NCBI GenBank assembly: GCA_046336655.1
Contig: JBKDGH010000010.1
Location: 186,001-250,000, forward strand
Length of the DNA stretch: 64,000 nt
Reading direction: 5' to 3'
From: CANGTU01 sp046336655
GTDB lineage: Bacteria > Bacteroidota > Bacteroidia > Flavobacteriales_D > Sanyastnellaceae
Part shown: positions 1 through 8,116 of the stretch, piece by piece
Layout: each line of letters begins with the position of its first letter
Numbering within the stretch: the stretch's first letter is position 1
Notes under the pieces: model-generated
The model's input: only the letters and a program-made list of their open reading frames with translations
The model's database searches: none
Told to the model about the DNA's origin: nothing
Made by a program: the position numbers and the translations under genes

Positions 1-1208
1 GCGAGTAGGTTGGTGGCATCGAGTGAGGTGTGTTTCCAGCAGTCCTCTTCCCTGCGGTAGAATTCGACCAGGACATCCGATTTCTCAGGGCTGCGGTGAA
101 ACCATGAGCGCAGTTCCCTCCCGGCTGCGTGGAGGTTTTTACAAATCACGTGAAGTTCTTTCCGCTGGCTCATAGCCTCATGCATGTCTTCAAGATAAAT
201 TATCTCATCCTCCACGGGAGCGCATTGCGTGAAGTTCAGGTCGTTCACGGTGATCATAATGCGGGCGCCGGACTGGTTCATTATGTAAAGCCGCTCTTCG
301 TTGCTCCAATCCGGCCGGATCGGAACAGTGCATTTGCGGTTGATCAGCAGCCACAGATAGATCAGCAGCGATTCAGGGCCTTTTGGAAGCAGTACCGCCA
401 CTTTCTGATGGCGTGCAAGCGGACGCGTGAGCAGCTCGTTGAGCATCGCCAGTCTCCCGGGCAGCGAAGAAAAGGGCATTTCACTCAGCATGCCGTCCCA
501 GCTTCCCTGAGGGTTGTTGCGAAGCACACCGGTGATGCGCTGGCGAAGACCCGGACCGGCAAGAAGTTCCTGGGCAAAATTGACTGCCTCGAGTTCTTTG
601 ACTTTTTGCCTGATCTGAAAGGCGGAAACGGGTCCGTGCACCGGCGCGCCAATAGCTACGTGAATGGGCTTTCTGAAGCTGGTGAGGCGAATCCTGACCA
701 TCGAGGCTTTGCCAGCGGGATAGGTGAAGGGCGTGCCGATCACGCTTCCGAAGTGGATAGGAATCACTGGTCCTGCGATAAGTCGCGAAAGATGCTCAAC
801 CCCTTTTCTGAACTCGAGCAACTGTCCGGTGCGGCTCACCGTGCCCTCCGCGAAAATTGCGACCAGGTGTCCTTCACTCACGAGGCGGGTCACCTTGTCA
901 TTGAAGCGCTCAAAATCGTTTTTTCCAGTTCTTGCCTCAACCGGCACGCAGCCCGCCCAACGAAGGACGGGACGAAGTATTGGTTTGCGGAATACATCTG
1001 CATTCATCACGAAATACACCGGCCTGCGGATGGCGGTGAGCATGATCAGAAAATCGAGGTAACTGACATGATTGGCGACAAGCAAAGCGCCTCCTTGTTT
1101 CGGTATGTGCGGGTAACCGATGATGTGCATGCGGAAAAACAACTTGCCGATACCCCGGAGGAGAATCAGAAGGGCCGTTCTGAGGATGGAGGTGTGGAGG
1201 GTTTTCAT
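1..1208 (-). CDS. 1-acylglycerol-phosphate acyltransferase fused to an AMP-binding (acyl-ACP/acyl-CoA ligase-like) domain, 3' end cut by the window
   Basis: Reading leftward from an ATG at 1206-1208, 402 codons stay open to the window edge. The N-terminal domain is PlsC-like: the catalytic HX4D motif is seen as NHVSYLD (His47, Asp52) and the second block as FAEGT. From about residue 230 the sequence looks like the start of an AMP-binding ligase (block VAVLLPKGPESLL, ending DATNLL). The family is known from Aas-like enzymes that re-acylate lysophospholipids at the inner membrane. The ligase active site lies outside the window, so a fusion is inferred from an unbroken frame. A long open frame on the opposite strand here is only a shadow. 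Confidence 0.8.
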   Translation of the reverse strand, partial: MKTLHTSILRTALLILLRGIGKLFFRMHIIGYPHIPKQGGALLVANHVSYLDFLIMLTAIRRPVYFVMNADVFRKPILRPVLRWAGCVPVEARTGKNDFERFNDKVTRLVSEGHLVAIFAEGTVSRTGQLLEFRKGVEHLSRLIAGPVIPIHFGSVIGTPFTYPAGKASMVRIRLTSFRKPIHVAIGAPVHGPVSAFQIRQKVKELEAVNFAQELLAGPGLRQRITGVLRNNPQGSWDGMLSEMPFSSLPGRLAMLNELLTRPLARHQKVAVLLPKGPESLLIYLWLLINRKCTVPIRPDWSNEERLYIMNQSGARIMITVNDLNFTQCAPVEDEIIYLEDMHEAMSQRKELHVICKNLHAAGRELRSWFHRSPEKSDVLVEFYRREEDCWKHTSLDATNLL

Positions 1209-1317
1209 GCAGGCAAATCACGTGAGCCAAAGGTTGGAAACCAGTGCCATCAGCGCGGAAAAATGACGAATAATATGATGTCTGGTTCCGGACTTTAGTA
1301 ATTTAAACAACATGTCA

Positions 1318-1325
1318 TATATTTG
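1318..1325 (+). promoter_or_regulatory. Bacteroidota -7 box for the 498-residue protein gene
   Basis: TATATTTG fits the TAnnTTTG -7 consensus exactly and lies 69 nt before the ATG at 1395 in an AT-rich gap. No convincing -33 TTTG sits 19 nt upstream, so this is a prediction only. Confidence 0.4.
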
Positions 1326-1394
1326 ATAATAAGAAAAATAAGAATGTGACATTGTGAGTGATTCTGTGAAAACTGTAAATAAACGTACGGAAAT

Positions 1395-2891
1395 ATGGAT
1401 GTTCTGGAGACTTGCATTATGATGATGTCGCCATCGGAGCACAGGCTCTTTTGTGAGGAGTTGCGCAAAAAGCGAAATGCGCGAAAGGATTACCTGCTCG
1501 CTGAAAAACTCATCCTCCGCGATGTGCAGGCCGATCAGCTCTCGGAATTACTTTATGGAGAACCATCCTCCAATGCGTATCACAGTCTGAGGAAGAGGGT
1601 GCAGTTGAGCGCAATGCGGTTTCTGGCAGAGCGCAATCGCGAAGCGGAGCAAGCTCCGGAAATAAGGCCATCCGGCGAAGCGCTGGTCGTTGCGCGAATG
1701 ATGCTCAAGCGGGGTTACTTCAAACAAGCGCTCGCCATGCTCAAACGCGCGGAGCGCGAGGCCATTGCGGCTGAGTTACCGCTTGAGCTGGATGTGATTT
1801 ACCGTGAAATTATGCGAAACGCAGTGGAGCTGGAAACGGATCCCGAACCCGTGGCTATACAGTGGAAAGAGAACAGGAGCAAGATTGAACGTCAGCGTCA
1901 GCTCGAAGTAGCGGGCTCTCTGCTTCGCGTGCGACTTCATGCGCTGGAAAGAGCTCAGTCGGTGCCTGATCTGGATGATATTGCGCAATCGGTATTGACT
2001 ACAGTGCATATTGACAGGGCAGCGGCGAATGACCCGTCATTCATGTTCATGCTTTGCCAGATGATTCGCAATGCGGTGATACGCACCAAGGACTATCATC
2101 GTTTTGAACCATTTGTAGGAAGAATTTACCGTGGATTTATGCGCTCCAACGGGCTTGGTAAAAACCCTCAGGAGCACGCCGGATTTCTTTACATGTATGC
2201 CCACGTGTTGTATCGCAACAGACGATTCGAGGAGGCGATGATTAATCTTGATGAGTTGAGAAAAATTATTGTGGCCTCCGGACAATTGCTTCGTCACATG
2301 CGGCCGAAATACCTCTTGCTGCGCGCAGCGGTGAAGAGCTTCAGCGGCTTGTGTGAGCAGGCTGCGGAAGATCTGGAGCGAGCGCTGCAGGATACTACGA
2401 TATACCTGCACCCGCGGGATCGCCTCAATCTGTTGCTCAATCTATCCGTGTATTATTTCCAGTCAGCGAAGTACAAAGAAGCCAATCAGTCAATTCTCCG
2501 GATGAATCACAAGGAGAGCTGGATTGAGAAACACCTTGGGATGGAATGGGCGTTTAAAAAGAACCTGATAGAAGTAATCATCTTCGCAGAGTCAGGCAAT
2601 GATGACATTGCGCTCTCGCGGATCAGGTATATCGAAAGTCATTTCAGTCATTTCTTCGAGCAACGGATGTACAGACGTGCAAAAGTGTTCACGGCATTTA
2701 TCAAGCGCATTGTATTAAACCCGGATGTGGTGAGGGATTCCGCGTTTTTGGCAGAACTCGACCGGGCGGACCTTGGACTTCCGGGGGATCGCGAGGATAT
2801 CCAGGCCATTACCTTCTTCTGCTGGGTGAAATGCAAGGTGAATGGAACCAACTATTACGAAGAACTTCTTCAGTCCGTGCAAAGAAGATGA
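1395..2891 (+). CDS. Unknown 498-residue helical-repeat (TPR-like) cytoplasmic protein
   Basis: I do not recognise a named family. The protein has no signal peptide or membrane segment. The first 80 residues are basic and helical (EELRKKRNARKDY...). From about residue 95 it consists of repeated amphipathic helix pairs with spaced Ala/Leu/Tyr, for example AVVARMMLKRGYFKQALAML-type segments and YMYAHVLYRNRRFEEAMINL, which look like degenerate TPR units. That suggests a protein-interaction scaffold. The ATG at 1395 follows an AT-rich promoter region. A lipoprotein gene starts 54 nt after the stop, possibly co-transcribed. Function unknown. Confidence 0.8.
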   Translation: MDVLETCIMMMSPSEHRLFCEELRKKRNARKDYLLAEKLILRDVQADQLSELLYGEPSSNAYHSLRKRVQLSAMRFLAERNREAEQAPEIRPSGEALVVARMMLKRGYFKQALAMLKRAEREAIAAELPLELDVIYREIMRNAVELETDPEPVAIQWKENRSKIERQRQLEVAGSLLRVRLHALERAQSVPDLDDIAQSVLTTVHIDRAAANDPSFMFMLCQMIRNAVIRTKDYHRFEPFVGRIYRGFMRSNGLGKNPQEHAGFLYMYAHVLYRNRRFEEAMINLDELRKIIVASGQLLRHMRPKYLLLRAAVKSFSGLCEQAAEDLERALQDTTIYLHPRDRLNLLLNLSVYYFQSAKYKEANQSILRMNHKESWIEKHLGMEWAFKKNLIEVIIFAESGNDDIALSRIRYIESHFSHFFEQRMYRRAKVFTAFIKRIVLNPDVVRDSAFLAELDRADLGLPGDREDIQAITFFCWVKCKVNGTNYYEELLQSVQRR

Positions 2892-2945
2892 ATGGACAAC
2901 TGCATGATTGTTCTCATATTTCGCATTGAATCATACATTCGTCAC

Positions 2946-3443
2946 ATGAAACATTACATCCTCGCTGGTCTTGTATTGGTATTCCTGCTTTCAGCCTGTG
3001 GCCGCAAGGCAGAAAAGGCCGCAGAATACAATAACACTCTTATTCTCCGCCAGATGCGCGTGATAGAAGCTCTGGATGTCATGGACAGTACACTCAGGGA
3101 CTCCACCGTGAGCGAAGAGCGCATGGACTATGCGTTTGCCAATCTTCAGGCGCGGGTGAAATCTGCGGTGATGGCGGTCGACAGTATTGGTTCTTTCAAT
3201 CAGGACCCGTCGCTTCAAATTGCAGCGCGCGAGTTATTCAGGTCGTATGAGGCCATGACCGATGGGGACTATGCCCGTCTGGTAGCTATTCGCAAACTTC
3301 CGGATAGTGTCATCACAGAGGCGGTGGTGGACACCAATAACGCGATCATTGCGCGCATTCAGGATATGTCTGCAAAGGCACAGCAGAAGTTCATTCTGGC
3401 GCAGGATGAGTTTGGTAAGAAATACCATCTCACCTTTGATTGA
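2946..3443 (+). CDS. Small predicted lipoprotein, helical, unknown function
   Basis: The ATG at 2946 is chosen because it gives a clean lipoprotein signal peptide: MKHYILAGLVLVFLLSAC, with the lipobox LSAC and Cys18 as the predicted lipidated residue. An upstream in-frame start at 2892 would bury the signal. The mature part of about 148 residues is charged and alpha-helical, with heptad-like stretches but no catalytic motif. It follows the 498-residue gene on the same strand and converges on the LytTR regulator gene with a 9-nt gap. Role unknown; an envelope-anchored helical lipoprotein. Confidence 0.75.
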   Translation: MKHYILAGLVLVFLLSACGRKAEKAAEYNNTLILRQMRVIEALDVMDSTLRDSTVSEERMDYAFANLQARVKSAVMAVDSIGSFNQDPSLQIAARELFRSYEAMTDGDYARLVAIRKLPDSVITEAVVDTNNAIIARIQDMSAKAQQKFILAQDEFGKKYHLTFD

Positions 3444-3452
3444 TTGCCCGGA

Positions 3453-4214
3453 TTATTGATCCAGCCAGGATTTGAATTCAGCGGCTCGCTGTCGACTCAC
3501 AAATACGTCATTGTCAAACGCCGGGTTTAATTGAAGCATCAGCCGGTTGCTGAAGTGTGGTTCAATCTTTACAATGGCGTCCATCGAGACAATCAAGCCG
3601 CGGTTGATTCTGAAAAACTGATCGGGGGATAATTCCCCTTCCATTTCTTCAAGTGTGGATTCAACCAAATACCGCTCGTTTTTACGGGTGACAATAAAGG
3701 CGCTGCCGTCGTCGGAAAAGGCGTAAGCAATGTCCTGCACTGGAATGAAGGCCAGCCGTCCGGCAGTCTTTACGAGAAACCGCCTGCGGTAGTCACGGCG
3801 ATCGCGCGAGATGGATGCGATCAATTCCCGCAGATCATCTGAATGAACCGGTTTCTTTCGGCTTTCCTCAAACCGTTGGATGGACTGCATCAAGCCTTCA
3901 GGTTCTACGGGCTTCAGCAGATAATCGAGGCCGTTTACGCGGAAGGCCTTGATGGCATAGTGGTCATAGGCAGTAGTAAACACTACCGGACAAGGAACGT
4001 CGATGCGCTGAAAGATATCGAAGCTCAAGCCATCTGCCAGTTGTATATCCAAAAAGGCGAGATCGGGTGCCGGGTGTTGTGTCAGCAAGGCTGCGGCGTC
4101 TTCGATACTGTCGGCCTGTGCAGCAAGTGTCCAATCCGGTCGCATCTCGCCAATCATACGAATCAACCGGCGAGCAGCTGGCTGCTCATCTTCCACCACG
4201 AGATATCGGATCAT
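3453..4214 (-). CDS. LytTR-family response regulator
   Basis: The 253-residue protein has a receiver domain at residues 1-120 with acidic pocket VVEDE, phospho-acceptor Asp56 (FLDIQ), a TTAYDHYA switch region and Lys in LLKPVE. A LytTR DNA-binding domain occupies about residues 145-250 (FLVKTAGR..., FFRINRGLIVS..., VSRQRA near the end). This family binds DNA through beta strands and often controls envelope or surface traits. The start codon overlaps the stop of the upstream sensor kinase gene by 4 nt (ATGA), so the two are translationally coupled. Targets cannot be read from the sequence; the neighbouring TonB receptor is a candidate. Confidence 0.93.
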   Translation of the reverse strand: MIRYLVVEDEQPAARRLIRMIGEMRPDWTLAAQADSIEDAAALLTQHPAPDLAFLDIQLADGLSFDIFQRIDVPCPVVFTTAYDHYAIKAFRVNGLDYLLKPVEPEGLMQSIQRFEESRKKPVHSDDLRELIASISRDRRDYRRRFLVKTAGRLAFIPVQDIAYAFSDDGSAFIVTRKNERYLVESTLEEMEGELSPDQFFRINRGLIVSMDAIVKIEPHFSNRLMLQLNPAFDNDVFVSRQRAAEFKSWLDQ

Positions 4215-5263
4215 GACTCGATGGAAATAAGAGGGAGGTACACGGAAAAGTGGGTTGCCGTTTCTTCTACCCGGACGTCCTTCCCGAAGGTGAGCCGGAA
4301 GCGTTCTTTGATGTTACGCAGCCCGGTGCCTGTGCCTTCCTGTTTTCCGGCTTTCAGTTGCAAGTTGTTGCCGACCATCAGAAAGCCATCATGGGAAAGA
4401 ATCTCCAGGCGAAGCGGCTTCTTGCGACTCACAATGTTATGCTTGATGGCATTTTCGGCCAGGATCTGCAGGGATAGGGGAACGATGTAGTGGCGCTGAG
4501 CCGCTTCATCTACGCGGACGTCCACGTGAAGGGATTCGCCGAAACGCTCACCTACAAGGTAGAGATAGCTGTGCAGACATTCAAGCTCCTCAGCCAGGGT
4601 TACCGCTTCGCGTTCCTTCAGATCCAGAATGTTTCGGTAGACCTTGCTGAGTTCATGGACAAAGACCACCGCGCGGGAAGGATCTTCAGGAATTAAAGAG
4701 GCGAGGGTATTCAGGCTGTTGAACAGAAAGTGCGGATTGACCTGACTGCGCAAGGCCTCGAGCTGTGAGATCGTATGTTCCTTCTTCAATCTTTCGGCGG
4801 CCTGCAGACTGTCCTTCCACTGCCGGAAATAGAACAGGGCTTCGTAAATGGCCAGCACGGTCAGGGTGGCAAAGACCGTGGCACCGACCTTCTTTCCCGG
4901 AGAACTATCCAGGAATGGATTGGGCTCAGTGCGCACAGAACCAGCATCCATCAGGTTCATGATGTGAGCAGTACTCACGGTGAACAGCAGTACCAGAAGA
5001 ATGGTGAACACCAGTCGCACCGCATTTTCCTGCGGATCCCGATAACGCCGTCTCAGCAAGATCACAATCTGGCGGTTTCCAAACCAGAATATCGAGGTGG
5101 ACAGGGTAGCGGGAAAGAAGTTTTGCCTGTAGCATAACCACCCCTCTCCAAGACTGTTCGCAAAGAAGATGCTTGATATCGTCAGAGCGAGCAAGGGAAT
5201 TCCTAAAACCAGCAGCCAGAAGTCGCTGACGCCGAAGGGTCGTATGAGTGAAGCGCGGTTCAC
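4211..5263 (-). CDS. LytS/YehU-type sensor histidine kinase
   Basis: The 350-residue kinase has about four N-terminal membrane segments (around 14-36, 52-70, 82-104 and 127-146) and a short helical linker. The His_kinase domain carries QVNPHFLFNSLN with the phosphorylated His178. A HATPase domain follows (LAENAIKHN N-box, GTGLRNIKERF G-box). There is no large periplasmic sensor domain, so it probably senses a membrane or intramembrane cue. It is the first gene of a coupled pair with the LytTR regulator and is preceded by a 42-bp palindrome and the TonB receptor gene on the same strand. Confidence 0.93.
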   Translation of the reverse strand: MNRASLIRPFGVSDFWLLVLGIPLLALTISSIFFANSLGEGWLCYRQNFFPATLSTSIFWFGNRQIVILLRRRYRDPQENAVRLVFTILLVLLFTVSTAHIMNLMDAGSVRTEPNPFLDSSPGKKVGATVFATLTVLAIYEALFYFRQWKDSLQAAERLKKEHTISQLEALRSQVNPHFLFNSLNTLASLIPEDPSRAVVFVHELSKVYRNILDLKEREAVTLAEELECLHSYLYLVGERFGESLHVDVRVDEAAQRHYIVPLSLQILAENAIKHNIVSRKKPLRLEILSHDGFLMVGNNLQLKAGKQEGTGTGLRNIKERFRLTFGKDVRVEETATHFSVYLPLISIES

Positions 5264-5296
5264 GGAATGATGCGGGAGTGGTTACTCTTTACCCCG

Positions 5297-5338
5297 GATT
5301 ATGCAATCGGTTTCATGCATGGAACCGATCGCATAATC
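5297..5338 (-). promoter_or_regulatory. 42-bp near-perfect palindrome between the TonB receptor and sensor kinase genes
   Basis: Two 21-nt arms starting GATTATGC and ending GCATAATC match at 19 of 21 positions around the centre ATG/CAT. It lies 18 nt after the TonB receptor stop and 33 nt before the kinase ATG, both on the minus strand. No T-run follows, so it is not a classical terminator. It could be an operator, an mRNA-stabilising hairpin or a processing site. Confidence 0.6.
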
Positions 5339-5356
5339 TGGTCTTAAGATGAAGGA

Positions 5357-7711
5357 TCAAAAATAGATGGTGTAGAACAACATCGGGAAGAAACCGGTCT
5401 GATAGGTCGTTTCTACGTTTCTGCTGAATGCGTCGTATCCTCGCTGAAATACGTTCTGGTTGTTGGTGATGTTGCGGATATCCAGCGAGATGGACTGCGA
5501 GATTTTCTTGCCATTTATGCGGTATCCCACTTTTGCATCAACCCGGAAGTAGGGCGTGAGCTGGGATGAGAAGGCAACTGACTCATCACGCACTTCAGAT
5601 CCTGCTAAGCGTGAGGCTTCGAGGTTAACGGGTGAATACCAGCGTCCGCCGGCATAGGACACGCGAAGGTCAGCGGTGAAGGCGTTGTCCTCACCCACCT
5701 TCCATTCTTTCCCTGCCAGAGCATTGAACACATAGTTACCGTTGAATGCGGTATTTCTTTCCACGCCATCACTCCCGCTATAACGGCTGTTGAAGAGGGA
5801 GGCCGTAACCAGGTAGTAGAATCCTTTGTGGAGGAAGCGCTCAAGGGTGAGCTCAAGCCCGTAATTGGTGCCGGTGCCTTCGTTGACGAGATCGGCATTA
5901 TCCGGCAATCCGAAATCAGCACCCGCATTCAGGATAGAGAAGGAGCTGGATGCGCGGTCCACAGCAATGTTGTAAAGCTGCTGGTAATAGACCTCAGTGC
6001 GGATGCGGGTGTGTCCGTTGAGACGGAGATCATATCCTGCTACGAGGTGAGCCGCCTGGTTGAATCCGAGGTTGCGGTTATTGGCGATGGCCTCCCCGGT
6101 TGTGGATTCCTGACGATTGAAGTATAAGGTGATGGGTTGAAGTTGGCTGTGCAGACCGGCACCAAAGCTGAGCGCACCGCGTTCGCTCACCTGATAACGG
6201 GCTCCAAGGCGTGGCTCGATCGCTGAAGAGTTATTGAAGAAGAAATGCTGCGCATGAACTCCCGTGTTCAGGGTCCAGCGGTCAGTGGCTCTGTAGTTCC
6301 ACTGGGCATAGGCCTGGCCGAGGTCAGCTTCACCCTGGAAGTTGGATTCCACCCAGTAGTAGGATGAATTCACTAGCACGCTGTCTTTCACGTCAAAGAT
6401 GAAGCGATCCGCCATAACGCCGATGCGCAGCGTAGAGCGGGCATTGATTTTCTTGTTGAAGACATAGTGCGCGGTGAGCTTGTCTTGTGTCTGGTCGTTA
6501 CCAAACACAAGGGTAGGACGGCGGTCCACATTGAGGCTGTCAATGTATCCGCCATTCTGTGAGCGTGAGGCAGCAATGGTGAGCTTTCCATAAGCCTTTT
6601 CTGTGAAGAAGTAGGTATGTGAAATACCAGCAACACCGGTCAGACTCGTGAATCTGGAGTTCTGGAAGGCGTCTGCATACAGGTTATTGTCACCACTCTC
6701 GGCGGCTTCGAAGTTGATACGTGCTGTACCGCCAATCCCGAACACAGTGAACCGCCCCATCTTGCGCGTGGGCAGGTCGGCCTTGAAGGTCAGGTCCTGG
6801 TATTCGGGAACTGCCGCTCCTGTTCCGAAGTCGACTCCGAGCGCCTGCACGAGCCCCAGTACAGAATACCGGTAGTTGAGAACGTAGCTTGCGTTCTTTC
6901 CTTTGCGAAAGGGCCCTTCCGCGCCGAGTTCGACGCCGTTGAACCCGATCTGGGCCATGAGCTCACGACGGTCCTTGTTGCCGTTGCGGAGTCTCAGATC
7001 AAACACTCCTCCGAGGGCATTTCCATATTCAGCAGCAAATGCGCTGGTAGAGAAATCGGAGTTCGCGAGGTTGTTGGCATTGAGGATAGAAACCGGCCCG
7101 CCGGTGGTTCCCAGGGTAGAGAAGTGCGAGGGATTGGGAATATCGATCCCCTCGAGACGCCAAAGCACACCCGTGGGCGAGTTACCCCGGACGATGATAT
7201 CATTTCGGTCATCGCTGGCGTTGGATACCCCGGCGTAGTTCTGTACCATTCGCGCAGGGTCCTGCAGCGATCCACTATATCGGCGGGCTTCTTCCAGGCT
7301 AAAAGACCGCGTAGAAACGCTGCTCATCTTGTTGAGGGATTCTGTCTTGTCATCCTCGGCCACAATCTCAACAGCGTTTAGCTGAGCCACGCTTTCTTCA
7401 AGCTGAATATTCAACTCGAGGTCCTTGCCGGATACCACGAGGAGCTGGGAAAGGGTCTGGGGCTCATAGCCCGTGTACTGAATAGTCACGGTGTGCCGAC
7501 CTGCCGGAACTTCAGTGATGCGGAATTGACCGTCAATATCAGAGGTAGCGCCCAATACGGGGGTAAGGTCTGAAACGATGATAGTGGCACCAATGATTGG
7601 AAATTGACTTTGCTTGTCCACTATAGTTCCCCGGATTGCGGAAGTGGCAGATTGTGCATACGCAGTCGAAATTGCAGCGACAACGAATAGCAGAGAGAAG
7701 ATGTGTTTCAT
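5357..7711 (-). CDS. TonB-dependent outer-membrane receptor with carboxypeptidase-regulatory-like N-domain
   Basis: The ATG at 7709-7711 gives a signal peptide MKHIFSLLFVVAAISTAYA-Q; the longer in-frame start 24 nt upstream does not improve it. The mature protein of about 765 residues has a CarboxypepD_reg-like beta-sandwich (about 27-110: IRGTIVDKQ..., GATIIVSD, GQFRITEVPAGRHTVTIQYTG). Next comes a TonB plug (about 130-240: DIIVRGNSPTGVLWRLEGIDI, GGPVSILN), then a beta-barrel ending in an aromatic residue (TIYF). Such proteins import a nutrient across the outer membrane with TonB energy. No SusD partner is adjacent, so a SusC-type glycan role is less likely; the substrate is unknown. Confidence 0.9.
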   Translation of the reverse strand: MKHIFSLLFVVAAISTAYAQSATSAIRGTIVDKQSQFPIIGATIIVSDLTPVLGATSDIDGQFRITEVPAGRHTVTIQYTGYEPQTLSQLLVVSGKDLELNIQLEESVAQLNAVEIVAEDDKTESLNKMSSVSTRSFSLEEARRYSGSLQDPARMVQNYAGVSNASDDRNDIIVRGNSPTGVLWRLEGIDIPNPSHFSTLGTTGGPVSILNANNLANSDFSTSAFAAEYGNALGGVFDLRLRNGNKDRRELMAQIGFNGVELGAEGPFRKGKNASYVLNYRYSVLGLVQALGVDFGTGAAVPEYQDLTFKADLPTRKMGRFTVFGIGGTARINFEAAESGDNNLYADAFQNSRFTSLTGVAGISHTYFFTEKAYGKLTIAASRSQNGGYIDSLNVDRRPTLVFGNDQTQDKLTAHYVFNKKINARSTLRIGVMADRFIFDVKDSVLVNSSYYWVESNFQGEADLGQAYAQWNYRATDRWTLNTGVHAQHFFFNNSSAIEPRLGARYQVSERGALSFGAGLHSQLQPITLYFNRQESTTGEAIANNRNLGFNQAAHLVAGYDLRLNGHTRIRTEVYYQQLYNIAVDRASSSFSILNAGADFGLPDNADLVNEGTGTNYGLELTLERFLHKGFYYLVTASLFNSRYSGSDGVERNTAFNGNYVFNALAGKEWKVGEDNAFTADLRVSYAGGRWYSPVNLEASRLAGSEVRDESVAFSSQLTPYFRVDAKVGYRINGKKISQSISLDIRNITNNQNVFQRGYDAFSRNVETTYQTGFFPMLFYTIYF

Positions 7712-7836
7712 GGCATACTCGATTTGATGCCGCAAATCTTATCGTTGCCCGAATCCTCATTAGGTGCTTTGCAGTCGAATGGTCATTTTTTTAAGGTGAA
7801 TGGAATTGACCGGACATTCATCAGAAACAGGTGAAT

Positions 7837-7865
7837 AAAAAGTCCCTTCATGAAGGGACTTTTTT
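7837..7865. terminator. Perfectly symmetrical hairpin with A and T tracts (bidirectional terminator-like)
   Basis: The 9-bp arms GTCCCTTCA and TGAAGGGAC meet without a loop and are flanked by five A on the left and six T on the right. It has the form of a bidirectional intrinsic terminator, yet it sits in the 405-nt gap between two divergent genes, where neither gene needs a 3' terminator. The rest of the gap (7712-8116) holds no recognisable gene apart from the GTTAA array near 8027-8062. Confidence 0.6.
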
Positions 7866-8026
7866 ATGTTGTTTCGAACCAGTAGCGCCCAACTCAAAAA
7901 CCTGTAATTGTCTCGTAAGACCGTGTTAAACCTTAAAATGTCATGAGAAGCCGTTCCTCGTTTGGATCGGATGAGAATGGGTGCTAACCAGTGCGACAAA
8001 TGTATCCGGGGGTTCTGCCAATGGCT

Positions 8027-8062
8027 GTTAACCTGCGGTTAACCTCCGTTAAAAGTCGTTAA
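8027..8062 (+). promoter_or_regulatory. Four GTTAA direct repeats at 10-11-nt spacing upstream of the sensor kinase operon
   Basis: GTTAA occurs at 8027, 8038, 8048 and 8058, so all copies face the same side of the helix. Two of them extend to GTTAACC. This layout is typical of binding sites for tandem OmpR/PhoB-family dimers, and the downstream operon encodes an OmpR-family regulator. It lies 19-54 nt before the first ATG. Autoregulation is inferred. Confidence 0.5.
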
Positions 8063-8116
8063 GCTCTCAACTCCGGAGAAATGTTAAATGCGTTCTTTGT
8101 GTTCTCACTTCCCGCC

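Noticed and set aside
129..1298. 389-codon open frame on the plus strand
   Set aside because: It is antisense to the acyltransferase gene, whose translation shows PlsC motifs. The plus-strand product has no recognisable domain.
7760..7999. 79-codon minus-strand frame in the divergent gap
   Set aside because: It runs straight through the perfect terminator-like hairpin and has no recognisable features.
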